From Sacculina carcini (Eukaryota > Arthropoda > Thecostraca > Sacculinidae): 64,000 nt of DNA. The notes under the pieces were generated by a model. It did no database searches. It saw only the letters and a list, made by a program, of their open reading frames with translations, and was not told the origin of the DNA. Made by a program: the position numbers and the translations under genes. Positions 9,756 through 23,286 of this stretch are shown one piece after another (the first letter of the stretch is position 1; each line of letters begins with the position of its first letter). The DNA lies in NCBI GenBank assembly GCA_916048095.2, contig OU696587.1:1628762-1692761 (forward strand), read 5' to 3'.

Positions 9756-10725
9756 TTATTTACTTGTTGGCTGACCTATTATATTTTGCGGTATTCTATT
9801 CCAAAATTCTATACTACGAAACTGGAAACTGTACTTCTTTATATTTGTTTTGGCTCTACTTTTTTGAAGATTTAAAGCATGTAAACGCGTGGAACTGGTC
9901 GGCTGGAACAGACTGGTATTTTGAATATTTTCTTTGCCTGTCATATATCTATATATAGCTATCACATCTCCTCTGACTCTTCTTTCTTCTAGTTTAGATA
10001 GGTTCAATTTTCTCAGTCTTTCATTGTAGTCTAAATGTCTTGTCTCGTGTGATATTTTTGTAGCTGATCTTTGTACTTTCTCTAGTTTTTCCTTGTGCTT
10101 CTGTAAATGCGGACTCCATATTGTGACAGCGTATTCTAGAGATGATCTAATGTTAGCTATTATTAACTTTCTTAACATTTCGGCGTTGATATATGTGAAA
10201 GCTGTTTTAATATGTGCAATTTTGCAATTTGTCTTTGTCACTATTTCGGATATATGGTTTTCAGGAGACAGCTTGTGATTCATTATTACTCCAATGTCTT
10301 TTTCTTTTTGCGAATCCTGTAATGGTATATAATTCATGATGTAAGAATAGTTTGGTCTGAATTTACTAGTCCTAAATCGTACAATTCGACATTTGTTTGT
10401 ATTAAATGACATTTGCCAGTGATCACTCCATAGTTCCAAATTTTCTATACATGTCTCTAAGTCTACACAATCTTCTAGGTTGAGAATATTATTTTGTAGT
10501 TTGACATCGTCGGCAAACATGTTCATGTATATGTCTGACGGCACGACATCCTGAATATCATTTATATAAAAGATGAACATGATCGGCGCCATGACTGTGC
10601 CCTGAGGTACACCGCTTTTCACGTTTCTCCACGAAGATTTGTGCCCTCTCAGACATGTTCTCATTTGCCTGTTTTTCAGAAAATCCGTCATCCATTTTTC
10701 CAGTTGTTTGCCAATTTTTCCGTAT
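9756..10725 (-). pseudogene. LINE-C reverse transcriptase, 5'-truncated
   Basis: Non-LTR retrotransposon ORF2 fragment that is open for 311 codons. It starts inside the RT domain: VKSGVPQGTVMAPIMFIFYI (palm block) is followed by NMFADDVKL (FADD catalytic motif), and the thumb and C-terminal region continue to TGA near 9,756. The LINE-like reading continues upstream of the first Met to about 10,725, where it stops at the second copy of the 39-bp repeat. Endonuclease and fingers are missing, as expected for 5' truncation during target-primed reverse transcription. From block style it is CR1/Jockey-like; the clade is not certain. No 3' poly(A) was found. Confidence 0.85.
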
Positions 10726-10764
10726 TTTAGCTTACGTTGACTTAACGGTTTAGCGCAAAACGGT
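10726..10764. repeat. 39-bp direct repeat, copy 2
   Basis: Identical to 7,477-7,515. It abuts the truncated 5' end of LINE-C on one side and E2 gag sequence on the other. Confidence 0.85.
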
Positions 10765-10984
10765 GGTTCCCCATATCACAGACACGGCGAAAAAATCTGT
10801 CCCGCATATGGAAAAAGTGTCACCATTGTGGACACCTCAATCATTTCGCGACGGCATGCATAAAGAAACAAATGAGGGAGAGTGAGAGTAGTAACGGACA
10901 ACACATCAGACAGCGATGAAAAGGTTCAATTAGTGGCTCATGAAAGAGAAAATGAACGAACAGGAAAACTGTAAGACAGACTAT
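10765..10984 (+). pseudogene. E2 gag, zinc-knuckle region
   Basis: Continuation of the E2 Gag broken at 6,538. One frame reads RIWKKCHHCGHLNHFATAC, a CCHC knuckle like that of the Gypsy element E5 (CHKCQGRNHFARMC). The frame ends in stops after about 50 codons and the sequence runs into the TA-rich start of the next repeat. No protease was found. Confidence 0.6.
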
Positions 10985-14840
<3,856 letters not shown>

Positions 14841-14841
14841 A

Positions 14842-15067
14842 GCACAAATAGTAACACACGGACTCGTATGTCACACAAATAACGCACAGACAGCGCACGC
14901 ACGATCACCGCCGACCACCGAACAAACACTGCTCGCCTTTGGCCTTGACAAGGACATCGCACCTTACGTTCTATCATGGGGACGCCGTTACTTGAAACGC
15001 GGTATCGCACAGCGATGCACACGCGCTCTTTACCACAGTAGCTTGCTGACTCTAATCAACTCTAACA
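14842..15067 (-). repeat. E3 partial 3' LTR
   Basis: On the minus strand a polypurine tract (ctcgggggag, about 15,066-15,075) is followed by TGTTAGAGTTGATTAGAG, the LTR start. The LTR is lost after about 226 bp at the (TA)n tract. No second LTR copy is present, so its full length is unknown. Confidence 0.65.
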
Positions 15068-15190
15068 CTCCCCCGAGTTAGCAAAGGAATATCACGACAA
15101 ACTTGGAAAACCTCTCAAAACACGTTGTAACATAAACATCAACTGAACAAATGATCAAATGAACAACACACGCAGGAATATAATCGTACA

Positions 15191-15633
15191 CTACGACCGA
15201 TAACGAGCAGGTCGCCTCAATTTGGCCCGCTCACGAAAATTGTACCGCTCAGTAGCAGGGACTTCATGACGAACGTTTGAGTACTGTAGTGAAACTACAT
15301 TCCGTGCCGTATCTTCGCTGTCAGCACTGGATCCATTGGAATGTTGTACGGGAACAGAAGACACGATCGTGCGGTTGATCAGTGAATGATCGGCTGATCG
15401 AGGAGATTGACGTATTTTCGAGCCAAACGAACGTCCCACTGGACGAACCTTTTGACACATGTCTGTTGACACCATCACCAATATTTACTGTCCATCTATT
15501 CGCACTTTCCACTCGATGCGGTCCTGTCCATTTTGTAGTGCAGCGACCATCCGGTGGGCGTAGAAACACCATGTCACCAGGTCTGTACATGCATGAAACT
15601 CCATCACGACGGCACGAATTCGTCCAAGTTTGA
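15191..15633 (-). pseudogene. E3 integrase C-terminal region
   Basis: Nucleic-acid-binding end of the E3 integrase. MVFLRPPDGRCTTKWTGPHR is nearly the same as in E1, followed by VNIGDGVNRHVS and a variable tail ending RRPARYRS at about 15,191. A frame change near 15,470 splits it into two readable pieces. Confidence 0.75.
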
Positions 15634-15649
15634 CGTAACTTGGTAGATG

Positions 15650-16480
15650 TCAGAACACGACTTCGACGTATTCTCGGTAGTTGCGGTGCGGCCCTGAAAA
15701 CACTTGCAAATGACGTCTCACTGGTAGATTGACTTGTTGTCGCGTTGTAGTAAAAATTGCTTTACCGATTGTGCATCCTGTTCTGGACGCCATTCGTTTG
15801 ATAGTGCGATGTACACGTTCACATATGCCATTGATGACGATATGCACACGACTTTTCATGATAAACCTCCCACTCGTGGAGAAGGCTGGATAACTCAATA
15901 CTGAGAAATACCGGCGCATTATCGGATAAAACGCTACAGGGTGGACCAAAATCAACGAATACACTCTCCAGAGCGGTAACCACCGACGCAGCATTTTCAT
16001 TGCTCAATTTTCTCCAGCTAGTAAACCTAGAGCAACAGTCGATGATGGACAAGTACGCGGCATGATTGTAGTACGTAATATCTATTGCAAGTTTTTTTCC
16101 ATACGGCGGGAACACTGAGTGAACCATGATTATTCTTTGTGCGATTTACCGGATCTATCCGGCGACATGAATCGCAATGAAGTATCGCCTCGTCCACCTC
16201 AATAGAGCTCACAGATGGAAACACATTTGAAACGAGTTCCTTTGTACGCTGTACACCCATGTGCCCATTGCTATCGTGGATGCCTTGTATGACCTCGCGC
16301 TCATCCCTCGTTAGAGCGTAACATCCACTTGTTGAACCAGAAGACAGTAACGGCAGGAAACGGGGTGGACGTGTCATGGCGTCGGCAATGTTTTCTTTGC
16401 TGTCTACTTGTCTCACATGCAGTTCCAGTGAAAACGATGCCAGCAATTCACGGATTACATCCAGTCGCCTGCGGATCAGC
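15650..16480 (-). pseudogene. E3 integrase zinc domain and catalytic core
   Basis: Reads HDSNGHMGVQRTKELV ... CDSCRRIDPVN (HHCC zinc domain), then a core with VLSDNAPVF (second catalytic D) and NGICERVHRTIKRMASRTG (catalytic E). The first catalytic region, DITYYNHAAYLS, is in a different frame because of a shift near 16,110. At least two frame changes make it non-functional. Confidence 0.8.
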
Positions 16481-16760
16481 ATTTCGGACATGCCGTGTGT
16501 TCGAATTCGATGTGTATTATGAACCGCGCTGGTCAGCCAACGATGAACGACAGACGAATCGGTTATCAACTCAGCTTCTCGGAATCCCCACTTCAAGCGC
16601 AAATTTATTCTTTTAACCGCCGCGTCTAACTCATACGTCTAATATGCGAAGAGTCGTTCGGCTTCCTCAGCCAGCAACCATCTTCCACTGGTTTTCCATC
16701 CACTGTAAGAACAACGCCAGTAGCGATGTTACTGGCATCGACCCATATCCTGGGTCGGCG
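16481..16760 (-). pseudogene. E3 RNase H
   Basis: IWVDASNIATGVVLTVDGKP carries the first acidic residue. The segment with the glutamate is broken near 16,625-16,640, where SSHIRRMS replaces the expected HIN.AELDAA. LITDSSVVHRWLTSA follows in another frame. The tail RRRLDVIRELLASFSLELHV is uninterrupted here, in contrast to E1. Confidence 0.75.
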
Positions 16761-17594
16761 ATCCTCAACACACCAAAAACCACGTACCGGATCTCGATGT
16801 TTCACTTCGTCGGCGATTGATTTAATAATTATTGCAGTATGTTCATCTACTTCCGCATCCCAATGCGTATTCGACTTGTTTTCTAAGCCTACAGACAAGC
16901 GCCGCTTGATTAGTCCACATACGACTCGAAGCCAACCGGCTATAGCAAAGTGGCGATCCACTTGCCGCACAATGAAAACAGAGACCATTTTGTCAAAACA
17001 TCTGGCACAACGGGAAAATCTCCTTCTCGTTGCCACTGCACTTCAGATGGCTTGGTTTCCACTTTGAGTCCGAGTACACTGGCACCGTTCAGATCGCAAG
17101 GACTTTTTGTGATCAAACCATATTGTTGCAGATGCTGAACAACTTGTTCTGGTCTCACACGAGATTTATCCACTATCACATTGTCGATGTAAAAGTCAAC
17201 TCCACTGGTGTCAAAATCGGCTTTGAGAAACACTTTCTCTAGTATTTCCGTCATGACTTTGGGACCCATTGATAGTCCAAAACCCAGCCTGGTCATGGTA
17301 TACTGCTTCCCATAAATTCCACCACTTGATATCTTTGTAGTTCGGTTGCCATATGTATCTGGAGATAGGCTTTTTTCAAACCGATTATCGACACATCACT
17401 GCCCATGCGCCTCCACTTACGGAGCTTTTCATCACAAAGTGCCGAATCCATACCAGGAGCACTCCGAATATAACAGTTCAATCGCCTATAATCCAGCACG
17501 GGTCTGATTTTGTCCTTCTTCTCCTGTTTCACTGCAAACAAGGGCGATTTTGCTTCAATGACACCATGCATTCTCTCGTCGTAGGGAATGAGTA
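16761..17594 (-). pseudogene. E3 reverse transcriptase, main part
   Basis: Blocks KIRPVLDYRRLN, VSIIGLKKAYLQIHM, MTRLGFGLSMGPKVM and DFYIDNVIVDKS are readable in order. Two departures from active RT are seen. The aspartate of the first block is replaced by glycine (IIGLKK; E1 has IIDLKK), and the YIDD pair reads YIDN. A frame change near 17,300 separates fingers from palm. The N-terminal RT end lies beyond E4, at 22,624-22,700. Confidence 0.8.
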
Positions 17595-17934
17595 TGTAGC
17601 AGTCGTTTGTCTGGTGTGCGCCGCCAGCGTCCTTAATTCCTTTATTAATGTTAATGTAATGTTTATTAGTATGTGTGGATAAACTATGTGTTGGTGTGAA
17701 TTTGTTTATTCGCGTTATTAGAAATGAATATTTGTTCGTTGTAAATAATTTATAGTAAAGACAGCGGGAGAGTTGAGGGCATATTATCAGCGTCGTCTGT
17801 CTTCCCCTTTCTTTCTGTTCGCTGCTCTCGTCCCGTGAACATCGCCGCTGTCTCTTCGCTGTTACAATACAAGTGCTGAATCAGACTCGCTCGTAGCTGT
17901 CAAGTCACACCAACGGCTATCAACTCGCGCTACA
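17595..17934 (+). repeat. E4 5' LTR
   Basis: 340 bp, TGTAGCAGTC...GCTACA, the same length as the 3' LTR. Confidence 0.95.
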
Positions 17935-17937
17935 AAT

Positions 17938-17958
17938 TGGTGCCCCGAGTGAGGATCG
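17938..17958 (+). promoter_or_regulatory. E4 primer-binding site
   Basis: TGGTGCCCCGAGTGAGGATC begins three bases after the LTR, at the position and with the leading TGG expected for a site complementary to a tRNA 3' CCA end. The matching tRNA is not identified with confidence. Confidence 0.6.
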
Positions 17959-17996
17959 ACAGCTACTTCATTCAAGTATGTGTACTTTGAGCCAAA

Positions 17997-18761
17997 ATGG
18001 CCTCAGAAAGTAATAGCGCCATGATCGTGCAAATCAGGGTCCCTGCTTTCATCATGGAAAACGTTGGTGCATGGTCTAGTATTATTGAGGCTCAGTTCGA
18101 GATTCATCGTATCAGGGACACGACTAAGCAATTTTATCATGCACTGGCTGCTCTTCCCCCGGAAGTTGTCGGTAAAATTTCCGCTGATGTATTGGGGGCC
18201 AAAGAATTCATTGTACTGAAAGAGGCAGTGGTGAAGATTCACGAGCGCAGTAAGCCCGAGTTATTTGAAAAACTGCTTTCATCCATCCAACAAACGGGCC
18301 GTCCTAGTACTTATTTGGCCGAGTTGTCTGCGCTGGGCGCGAAAGCGGGTGTGGGAAGAGATTTTATCCGTCACAAGTTTGTTCAGGCGCAGCCGGATCG
18401 AGTGCGGCTTGTGTTGGCGGCTCAGAAGGACCTGTCAGTGACCCAGCTAGGCACGCTGGCTGACGAATTGGTGCCGCTGCTTCAGCAGACGTCCGCACAG
18501 TGTCTTATGGTTCCGGCCGCTCCGCGACCACGAGGCAGGAGCCCAGCACGGCAGGATGCATCGGGAACTTCCGGTCATGACCGGATACCAGGAGGAATGA
18601 GGCCGTTCCACCGGAACCAGAGGCCTCTGGTGTGCCGCGCCCACATCTATTTCGGCCAGAATACACGTACCTGCAAGCCGTGGTGTCGCTGGCCCGCCAA
18701 GGACAGGAGATTGCAGGTGCAGCCGTCTTCTCGTCCAGCTTCTCCGCAGACGGAAAACTAA
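17997..18761 (+). CDS. E4 Gag
   Basis: 254 codons, intact. The fold-type capsid region has EAQFEIHRIRDTTKQFYHAL, then PPEVVGKISADVL and DFIRHKFVQAQPDRVRLVL, matching the Gag pattern of CsRn1-type elements. The C-terminal part is basic and proline/arginine-rich rather than a clear CCHC knuckle: CRAHIYFGQNTRTC followed by KPWCRWPAKDRRLQ is a possible degenerate knuckle. It begins at ATG 17,997, 62 bases after the LTR, and overlaps the pol frame, which lies in the -1 frame. The stop is TAA at 18,759. Confidence 0.85.
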   Translation: MASESNSAMIVQIRVPAFIMENVGAWSSIIEAQFEIHRIRDTTKQFYHALAALPPEVVGKISADVLGAKEFIVLKEAVVKIHERSKPELFEKLLSSIQQTGRPSTYLAELSALGAKAGVGRDFIRHKFVQAQPDRVRLVLAAQKDLSVTQLGTLADELVPLLQQTSAQCLMVPAAPRPRGRSPARQDASGTSGHDRIPGGMRPFHRNQRPLVCRAHIYFGQNTRTCKPWCRWPAKDRRLQVQPSSRPASPQTEN

Positions 18762-21700
18762 CAAGGCAGGTCAGTGTCTCTGCGGCTACCGGCCTGCCTC
18801 TCATAACAGTCGCAGTGGTGGCCCTTCAAACAACTTTCTCATTCATAGTCGATACCGGGGCCAGTCTGTCAATCATACCGTTTACCGCAATAAATGTGCT
18901 CAGTCTCCAACCAAGCGCTGTACGTCTGAGGTCTGCAACGGTGCGTTCGATCACTGTGCACGGTGAAATCACCCTCACAATTGGTATCCGCACCCTCCGA
19001 CGCCAGTTTTCCTGGACTTTTGTTGTAGCTGATGTTGTATCACCATTGCTTGGTCAAGATTTCCTCGCCCACTATGGACTCTTGGTGGATTGCGGATCAC
19101 GTGTGCTGCGAGATACCGCAACCCGCTGCTGTACTCGAATGCTGTCGTCAGAAAGCACCGACTGTGGGTTTCTGCTAGAGAGTGAGGCCGGCGTGCCGCA
19201 AGCGGCTCGAGAGCTCCTGCGCCCACATCCTTCATTGACGGCGCCACGCAGACCAGATGCGTTTCTCAGCGCTGTACCAGATGGAGTATTCCGCCACCAA
19301 ATCAACACGGGGAGTTCGACGCCTACGTTCGCGCCGTCACGGAGACTAACACCCGAACGTCAGAGCGCCGCGAAAGCTGAATTTGAGGTACTGCGGTCTC
19401 AGGGCATCATCCGACCTTCCAGGTCACCGTGGGCATCACCGCTGCACCTGGTGGCAAAGAGTAAGCCGGGAGAATGGAGAGTGACCGGCGATTACCGCGC
19501 ACTCAACACAAAAACTGTCCCGGATAGATACCCTATGCCGCATATTTATGATTTGGCATCAAAACTACAGGGTATGCGCGTCTTCTCGAAACTTGACCTC
19601 CTGAAGGCATTCTACCACATTCCGGTCGCTGAAACTAACATACCAAAAACGGCAGTAATAACGCCCTTCGGCCTATTTGAATACGTATACATGCCTCTCG
19701 GCCTGCGTAACTCGGCTGCATCTTTCCAACGCCTTATGGACACTATCTTTCACAGTGTCCCATTCGTGTTCATATATCTCGACCATGTTTTAGTGTTTTC
19801 ACAGGACGAGGACTCGCACCACCGGCATCTGGAGCAGGTGTTCAAGGTGCTGGAGACGTACCAACTACGCCTTGCTCTTGAGAAGTGTGAGTTTTGTGTC
19901 GAGTCATTGACTTTTCTTGGTCATGAAGTGTCGTCGACCGGTGTGCGACCACCACAACGAAGAGTGGATGCGATATGTGAGGTGCCTCTCCCTGTCGACT
20001 CAGCTGGCCTCCGTCGTTACTTGGGTATGATCAGTTTTTATAGGCGTATGTTGCCTATGTTTGCCGATGTGGTCTATCCTCTTTCAGAGATGATACGGTT
20101 GCAACCAAAGGCGAAACTATTGAAGTGGAACGAGCAGGCCAAACAAGTGTTCGAGAGAAGCAAAGGTATGATGTCGGCTGCGTGTACGTTATCTCACCCT
20201 AGTCAGCAGTCGAGAGACTTCCTGCTGGTGACAGACGCGTCCAGTCGGGCAATTGGGGCCGCACTCCATCAGATGGTGGATGGTGAGCCGAAGCCAGTGT
20301 CGTTCTTCTCTAAGAAGTTGTCCGATCCGCAAACCAGGTATTCAACATATGACAGAGAGTTGCTTGCCGCATACCTATCCACTGTTCATTTCCGTAATCT
20401 GTTGGAGGGACGCAGAGTAACTTTGCTCACCGATCATAAACCGTTGGTGTCGGCGTTTCTCAGCCAGAAGCCGGCCAAGTCCGACCGACAGCAGCGACAC
20501 TGGGCCTACATTACGGAATATGTGCATATACGGAAGAGTACGGAATATATTCGTGGTAGCGACAATATAGTGGCTGATTGCCTCTCCAGGGCCGTTAGCA
20601 ACGTCGAGATCGATGCCTTCGACCTTCCGGCAATTGCCGCTGCGCAGGCAGGTGTTCCAGAAACACTCGAAGTGGCTGAGCGATTGAAATTTTTTGATAT
20701 TTCCGGTGATAAGAAGCTGTTATGCGACGTGTCGACGCCGCACCCGCGTCCGTACGTGCCGAAACAATGCCGCCGAGGAGTGTTTGACTTGCTGCATCAG
20801 CCATCTCATCCTGGCAGACAGTCTTCTTGCAAGTTGGTGAGGCAGCGATACTACTGGCCTAACATGGACAGAGACATTCACCAGTGGGTGAAAGAGTGCA
20901 ACGGTTGCCAGCAGGCGAAGATAGGCAGACACACAAAGGCACCTTTGTGTGAGTTTTCACCCGCTGCCGCGCGTTTCGAATGTGTACACATTGACTTGGT
21001 TGGTCCGCTCCCTCCGCAGCTGCCGCCAGGACAGCCTTTCTCGCATCCGTACAGGTTCCTCCGCACGTGTGTGGATAGAGCTACTCGGTGGCTGGAGGCT
21101 ACCCCGCTGTGTGACGTAACAGCCAATTCCGTCGCTCGAGCGTTGTTGGACACGTGGATATCGCGCTTTGGGGTTCCCGTGTACCTAATCACTGACAGAG
21201 GTCCGCAGTTCGAGTCTGCATTGTTTTCTGAGCTGTCCAAACTTGTGGGATTCCATCGCCTACGTACGACTGCGTACCACCCGCAGGGGAACGGCATGGT
21301 GGAGCGGACACATCGGGTGGTGAAGACTGCCATAACCGCTAGAAAACAAGAATGGCTAGCAGCTCTTCCGGTTGTCTTGATGGGCATGAGATTGGTGCCC
21401 GCAGGAAATGGAATCGCTCCTTTCACTGCAGTGACGGGAGGCTACCTTCTATGCCCACAAGCACTTCTCGCTTCAGAGCCATCATTGCAACAACAACACG
21501 AGTTCGTGAAGGAGTTGGTGCGCCGCATGCGTGAGCTCGACTTCGGATACTTGTCGCAAGGCTCGCATCATGCTGGAAAAACCAGTTACATGCCGACCGA
21601 CCTTCTCCACTGCTCTCACGTGTGGGTCAGAGTGGATCGTGTGCGCCGCCCCTTAGAGGCCCCGTATCGCGGTCCATTCAAAGTTCTTTCTCGTTCACCC

Positions 21701-22126
21701 AAGACATTCAGAGTGAAGATGCTAACTGGACAGAGTGAGTGTATTTCTGTTGACAGGCTGATGCCGGCATACCTGGGAGCAGCTCAGCCGAACCGAACCG
21801 CCTCTACCTTGGAGCAGACAGGAGTAGCAGATGGTGGAGCGACATCTATACCAGCGACGCGTCGAACAGCCAGGGCGGAGTGTGACACGGCTTCTATACC
21901 GGCCGCTGGTGGTGAACTAGTAACGAGGCCTGTCGGTGATCACGAGAGATTCGCTGAAGCTACACCACTGCCCGCTCAGAAATCCTCCGAGAAGCCAGCA
22001 GAACGTGTACCTGATTCAGCGCCATTCATGTCTGCTGCTGATCGAATTGTTTGTACTCAGAATTCGCGATCCAGATACGGCAGGCATGTCCGTTTCGCTG
22101 AACGCTCTGATTTTGTGTATTATTGA
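18632..22126 (+). CDS. E4 Pol polyprotein (PR-RT-RH-IN), uninterrupted
   Basis: An open frame of 1,164 codons in the -1 frame relative to gag, probably reached by ribosomal frameshifting. Order: protease (VDTGASLSIIPFT), RT with WRVTGDYRALN, FSKLDLLKAFYHIPV and VYMPLGLRNSAASFQRLMDT, RNase H (LVTDASSRAIGAALHQ, TDHKPL), integrase zinc domain (HPGRQSSCKLV ... CNGCQQAK) and DDE core (IDLVGPLPP, LITDRGPQFES, NGMVERTHR), then a GPY/F-like module (APYRGPFKVL). The RT catalytic motif reads YLDH instead of YLDD, so the second metal-binding aspartate is lost. The frame is long and clean but the polymerase is probably dead. The start at 18,632 is only the first Met in the frame. Confidence 0.92.
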   Translation: MPRPHLFRPEYTYLQAVVSLARQGQEIAGAAVFSSSFSADGKLTRQVSVSAATGLPLITVAVVALQTTFSFIVDTGASLSIIPFTAINVLSLQPSAVRLRSATVRSITVHGEITLTIGIRTLRRQFSWTFVVADVVSPLLGQDFLAHYGLLVDCGSRVLRDTATRCCTRMLSSESTDCGFLLESEAGVPQAARELLRPHPSLTAPRRPDAFLSAVPDGVFRHQINTGSSTPTFAPSRRLTPERQSAAKAEFEVLRSQGIIRPSRSPWASPLHLVAKSKPGEWRVTGDYRALNTKTVPDRYPMPHIYDLASKLQGMRVFSKLDLLKAFYHIPVAETNIPKTAVITPFGLFEYVYMPLGLRNSAASFQRLMDTIFHSVPFVFIYLDHVLVFSQDEDSHHRHLEQVFKVLETYQLRLALEKCEFCVESLTFLGHEVSSTGVRPPQRRVDAICEVPLPVDSAGLRRYLGMISFYRRMLPMFADVVYPLSEMIRLQPKAKLLKWNEQAKQVFERSKGMMSAACTLSHPSQQSRDFLLVTDASSRAIGAALHQMVDGEPKPVSFFSKKLSDPQTRYSTYDRELLAAYLSTVHFRNLLEGRRVTLLTDHKPLVSAFLSQKPAKSDRQQRHWAYITEYVHIRKSTEYIRGSDNIVADCLSRAVSNVEIDAFDLPAIAAAQAGVPETLEVAERLKFFDISGDKKLLCDVSTPHPRPYVPKQCRRGVFDLLHQPSHPGRQSSCKLVRQRYYWPNMDRDIHQWVKECNGCQQAKIGRHTKAPLCEFSPAAARFECVHIDLVGPLPPQLPPGQPFSHPYRFLRTCVDRATRWLEATPLCDVTANSVARALLDTWISRFGVPVYLITDRGPQFESALFSELSKLVGFHRLRTTAYHPQGNGMVERTHRVVKTAITARKQEWLAALPVVLMGMRLVPAGNGIAPFTAVTGGYLLCPQALLASEPSLQQQHEFVKELVRRMRELDFGYLSQGSHHAGKTSYMPTDLLHCSHVWVRVDRVRRPLEAPYRGPFKVLSRSPKTFRVKMLTGQSECISVDRLMPAYLGAAQPNRTASTLEQTGVADGGATSIPATRRTARAECDTASIPAAGGELVTRPVGDHERFAEATPLPAQKSSEKPAERVPDSAPFMSAADRIVCTQNSRSRYGRHVRFAERSDFVYY
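18752..18799 (+). promoter_or_regulatory. E4 candidate -1 frameshift signal
   Basis: G-GAA-AAC in gag frame (18,752-18,758) directly precedes the gag stop TAA (18,759-18,761). A 7-bp perfect stem AGGCAGG (18,764-18,770) / CCTGCCT (18,793-18,799) starts five bases after the heptamer. The heptamer is not a strict XXXYYYZ, so slippage of the first tRNA would be imperfect. Position, spacing and the required -1 direction all fit. Confidence 0.5.
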
Positions 22127-22283
22127 ATTGTGTACGATTTCAGCGTTTTGTCATTTATCTATCTCGTTGCAGTGTACCCGAGTACTGTGTTTAGATCAGA
22201 CATTTTCTTACAGTTTGTTTTCTTGCGTATTTTTTTGTTGTACTCCTACCCCTGCGTAGCTCTGCTGCTGGTGGGGGAGTATT

Positions 22284-22623
22284 TGTAGCAGTCGTTTGTC
22301 TAGCGTGCGCCGCCAGCGTCCCTAATTCCTTTATTAATGTTAATGTAATGATTATTAGTATGTGTGGATGAACTATGTGTTGGTGTGAATTTGTTTATTC
22401 GCGTTATTAGAAATGAATATTTGTTCGTTGTAAATAATTTATAGTAAAGACAGCGGGAGAGTTGAGGGCATATTCTCAGCGTCGTCTGTCTTCCCCTTTC
22501 TTTCTGTTCGCTGCTCTCGTCCCGTGAACATCGCCGCTGTCTCTTCGCTGTTACAATACAAGTGCTGAATCAGACTCGCTCGTTGCTGTCAAGTCACACC
22601 AACGGCTATCAACTCGCGCTACA
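22284..22623 (+). repeat. E4 3' LTR
   Basis: 340 bp, TGTAGCAGTC...GCTACA. It is followed immediately by the AGTA duplication at 22,624-22,627. Confidence 0.95.
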
Positions 22624-22925
22624 AGTACACCTTCCTCGATCCACGAATTAACCTCGGCTCCAAAGGCAGCTTTTTCTGTCGGCTTAATAGCATAATTCAC
22701 ACAATCGATTCTTCTATTGAATACTTCTAATAATTATTGATTCTCCCAGAACCAGTTCACAATCCACTTCCTCCCGTCAAAGAATGCCTAGAAATCACAA
22801 TCCACTATCTCCAATGTGGAGGTCCCTTTGTGGCTTGGCGTCGACTGCAGCACAGCAGCTTGAGGCTTTGCAGCATCAATTGAAGGAATCTTTTGTTGAC
22901 AAGATCCCCAAGGTGCACCCGTACT
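22624..22925 (-). pseudogene. E3 RT N-terminal end and protease-RT linker
   Basis: On the minus strand this reads a linker (KWIVNWFWEN) and then AAFGAEVNSWIEEGV, whose counterpart in E9 is FNSELNTWIYRRWLIPHD. It stops at the E4 insertion and the frame continues at 17,594. Internal stops are present. Confidence 0.7.
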
Positions 22926-23279
22926 TCACACACCAAACGACACTTTGCCATCTGGTGAAACATTCATTCCACCGGCTGCCAATATTGCATCCATACCGAA
23001 AATAATGTCAAACGGTGGACGATAGTTAAAAGCCCACAACCATATGCGCAATGATTTAATTTTGACACAACCATCAGGAGAAAATCGAACATTTTTGACA
23101 ATAAAGCTTTTACTGGCGGTAACGCTTACACCACTCAACAACTGTAGGTTCAATGCACATTTTTGCTTTGGTACCATACGCAAGATTGATTTCGTCATGA
23201 CAATGGAGTTCGTATTGCCAGTGTCGACGAGAAAGGACATAGGTCCTTTCACATCATCACACCACACCTTTATCAACAA
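22926..23279 (-). pseudogene. E3 aspartic protease
   Basis: FLVDTGNTNSIVM carries the catalytic Asp; it reads DTGN where DTGS/T is usual. FDIIFGMDAILAAGGMNVS is the conserved C-terminal protease block, shared with E1 and E9. The frame is +1 (or -2) relative to E3 gag; a C6 run lies at the junction near 23,290. It is open for 117 codons. Confidence 0.75.
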
Positions 23280-23286
23280 TCTGGAA

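Larger units (their letters stand above)
17595..22623 (+). mobile_element. E4: CsRn1-like Gypsy LTR retrotransposon
   Basis: Structurally complete. There are two 340-bp LTRs (17,595-17,934 and 22,284-22,623) that differ at about seven positions, and a perfect 4-bp target duplication AGTA (17,591-17,594 and 22,624-22,627). A primer-binding site, overlapping gag and pol frames and a polypurine-like stretch (gctggtgggggagtat) before the 3' LTR are present. The 4-bp duplication and Gag type fit the CsRn1 lineage known from flatworms and insects. It is inserted into E3 RT. LTR divergence near 2% indicates a fairly recent insertion. Confidence 0.93.
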
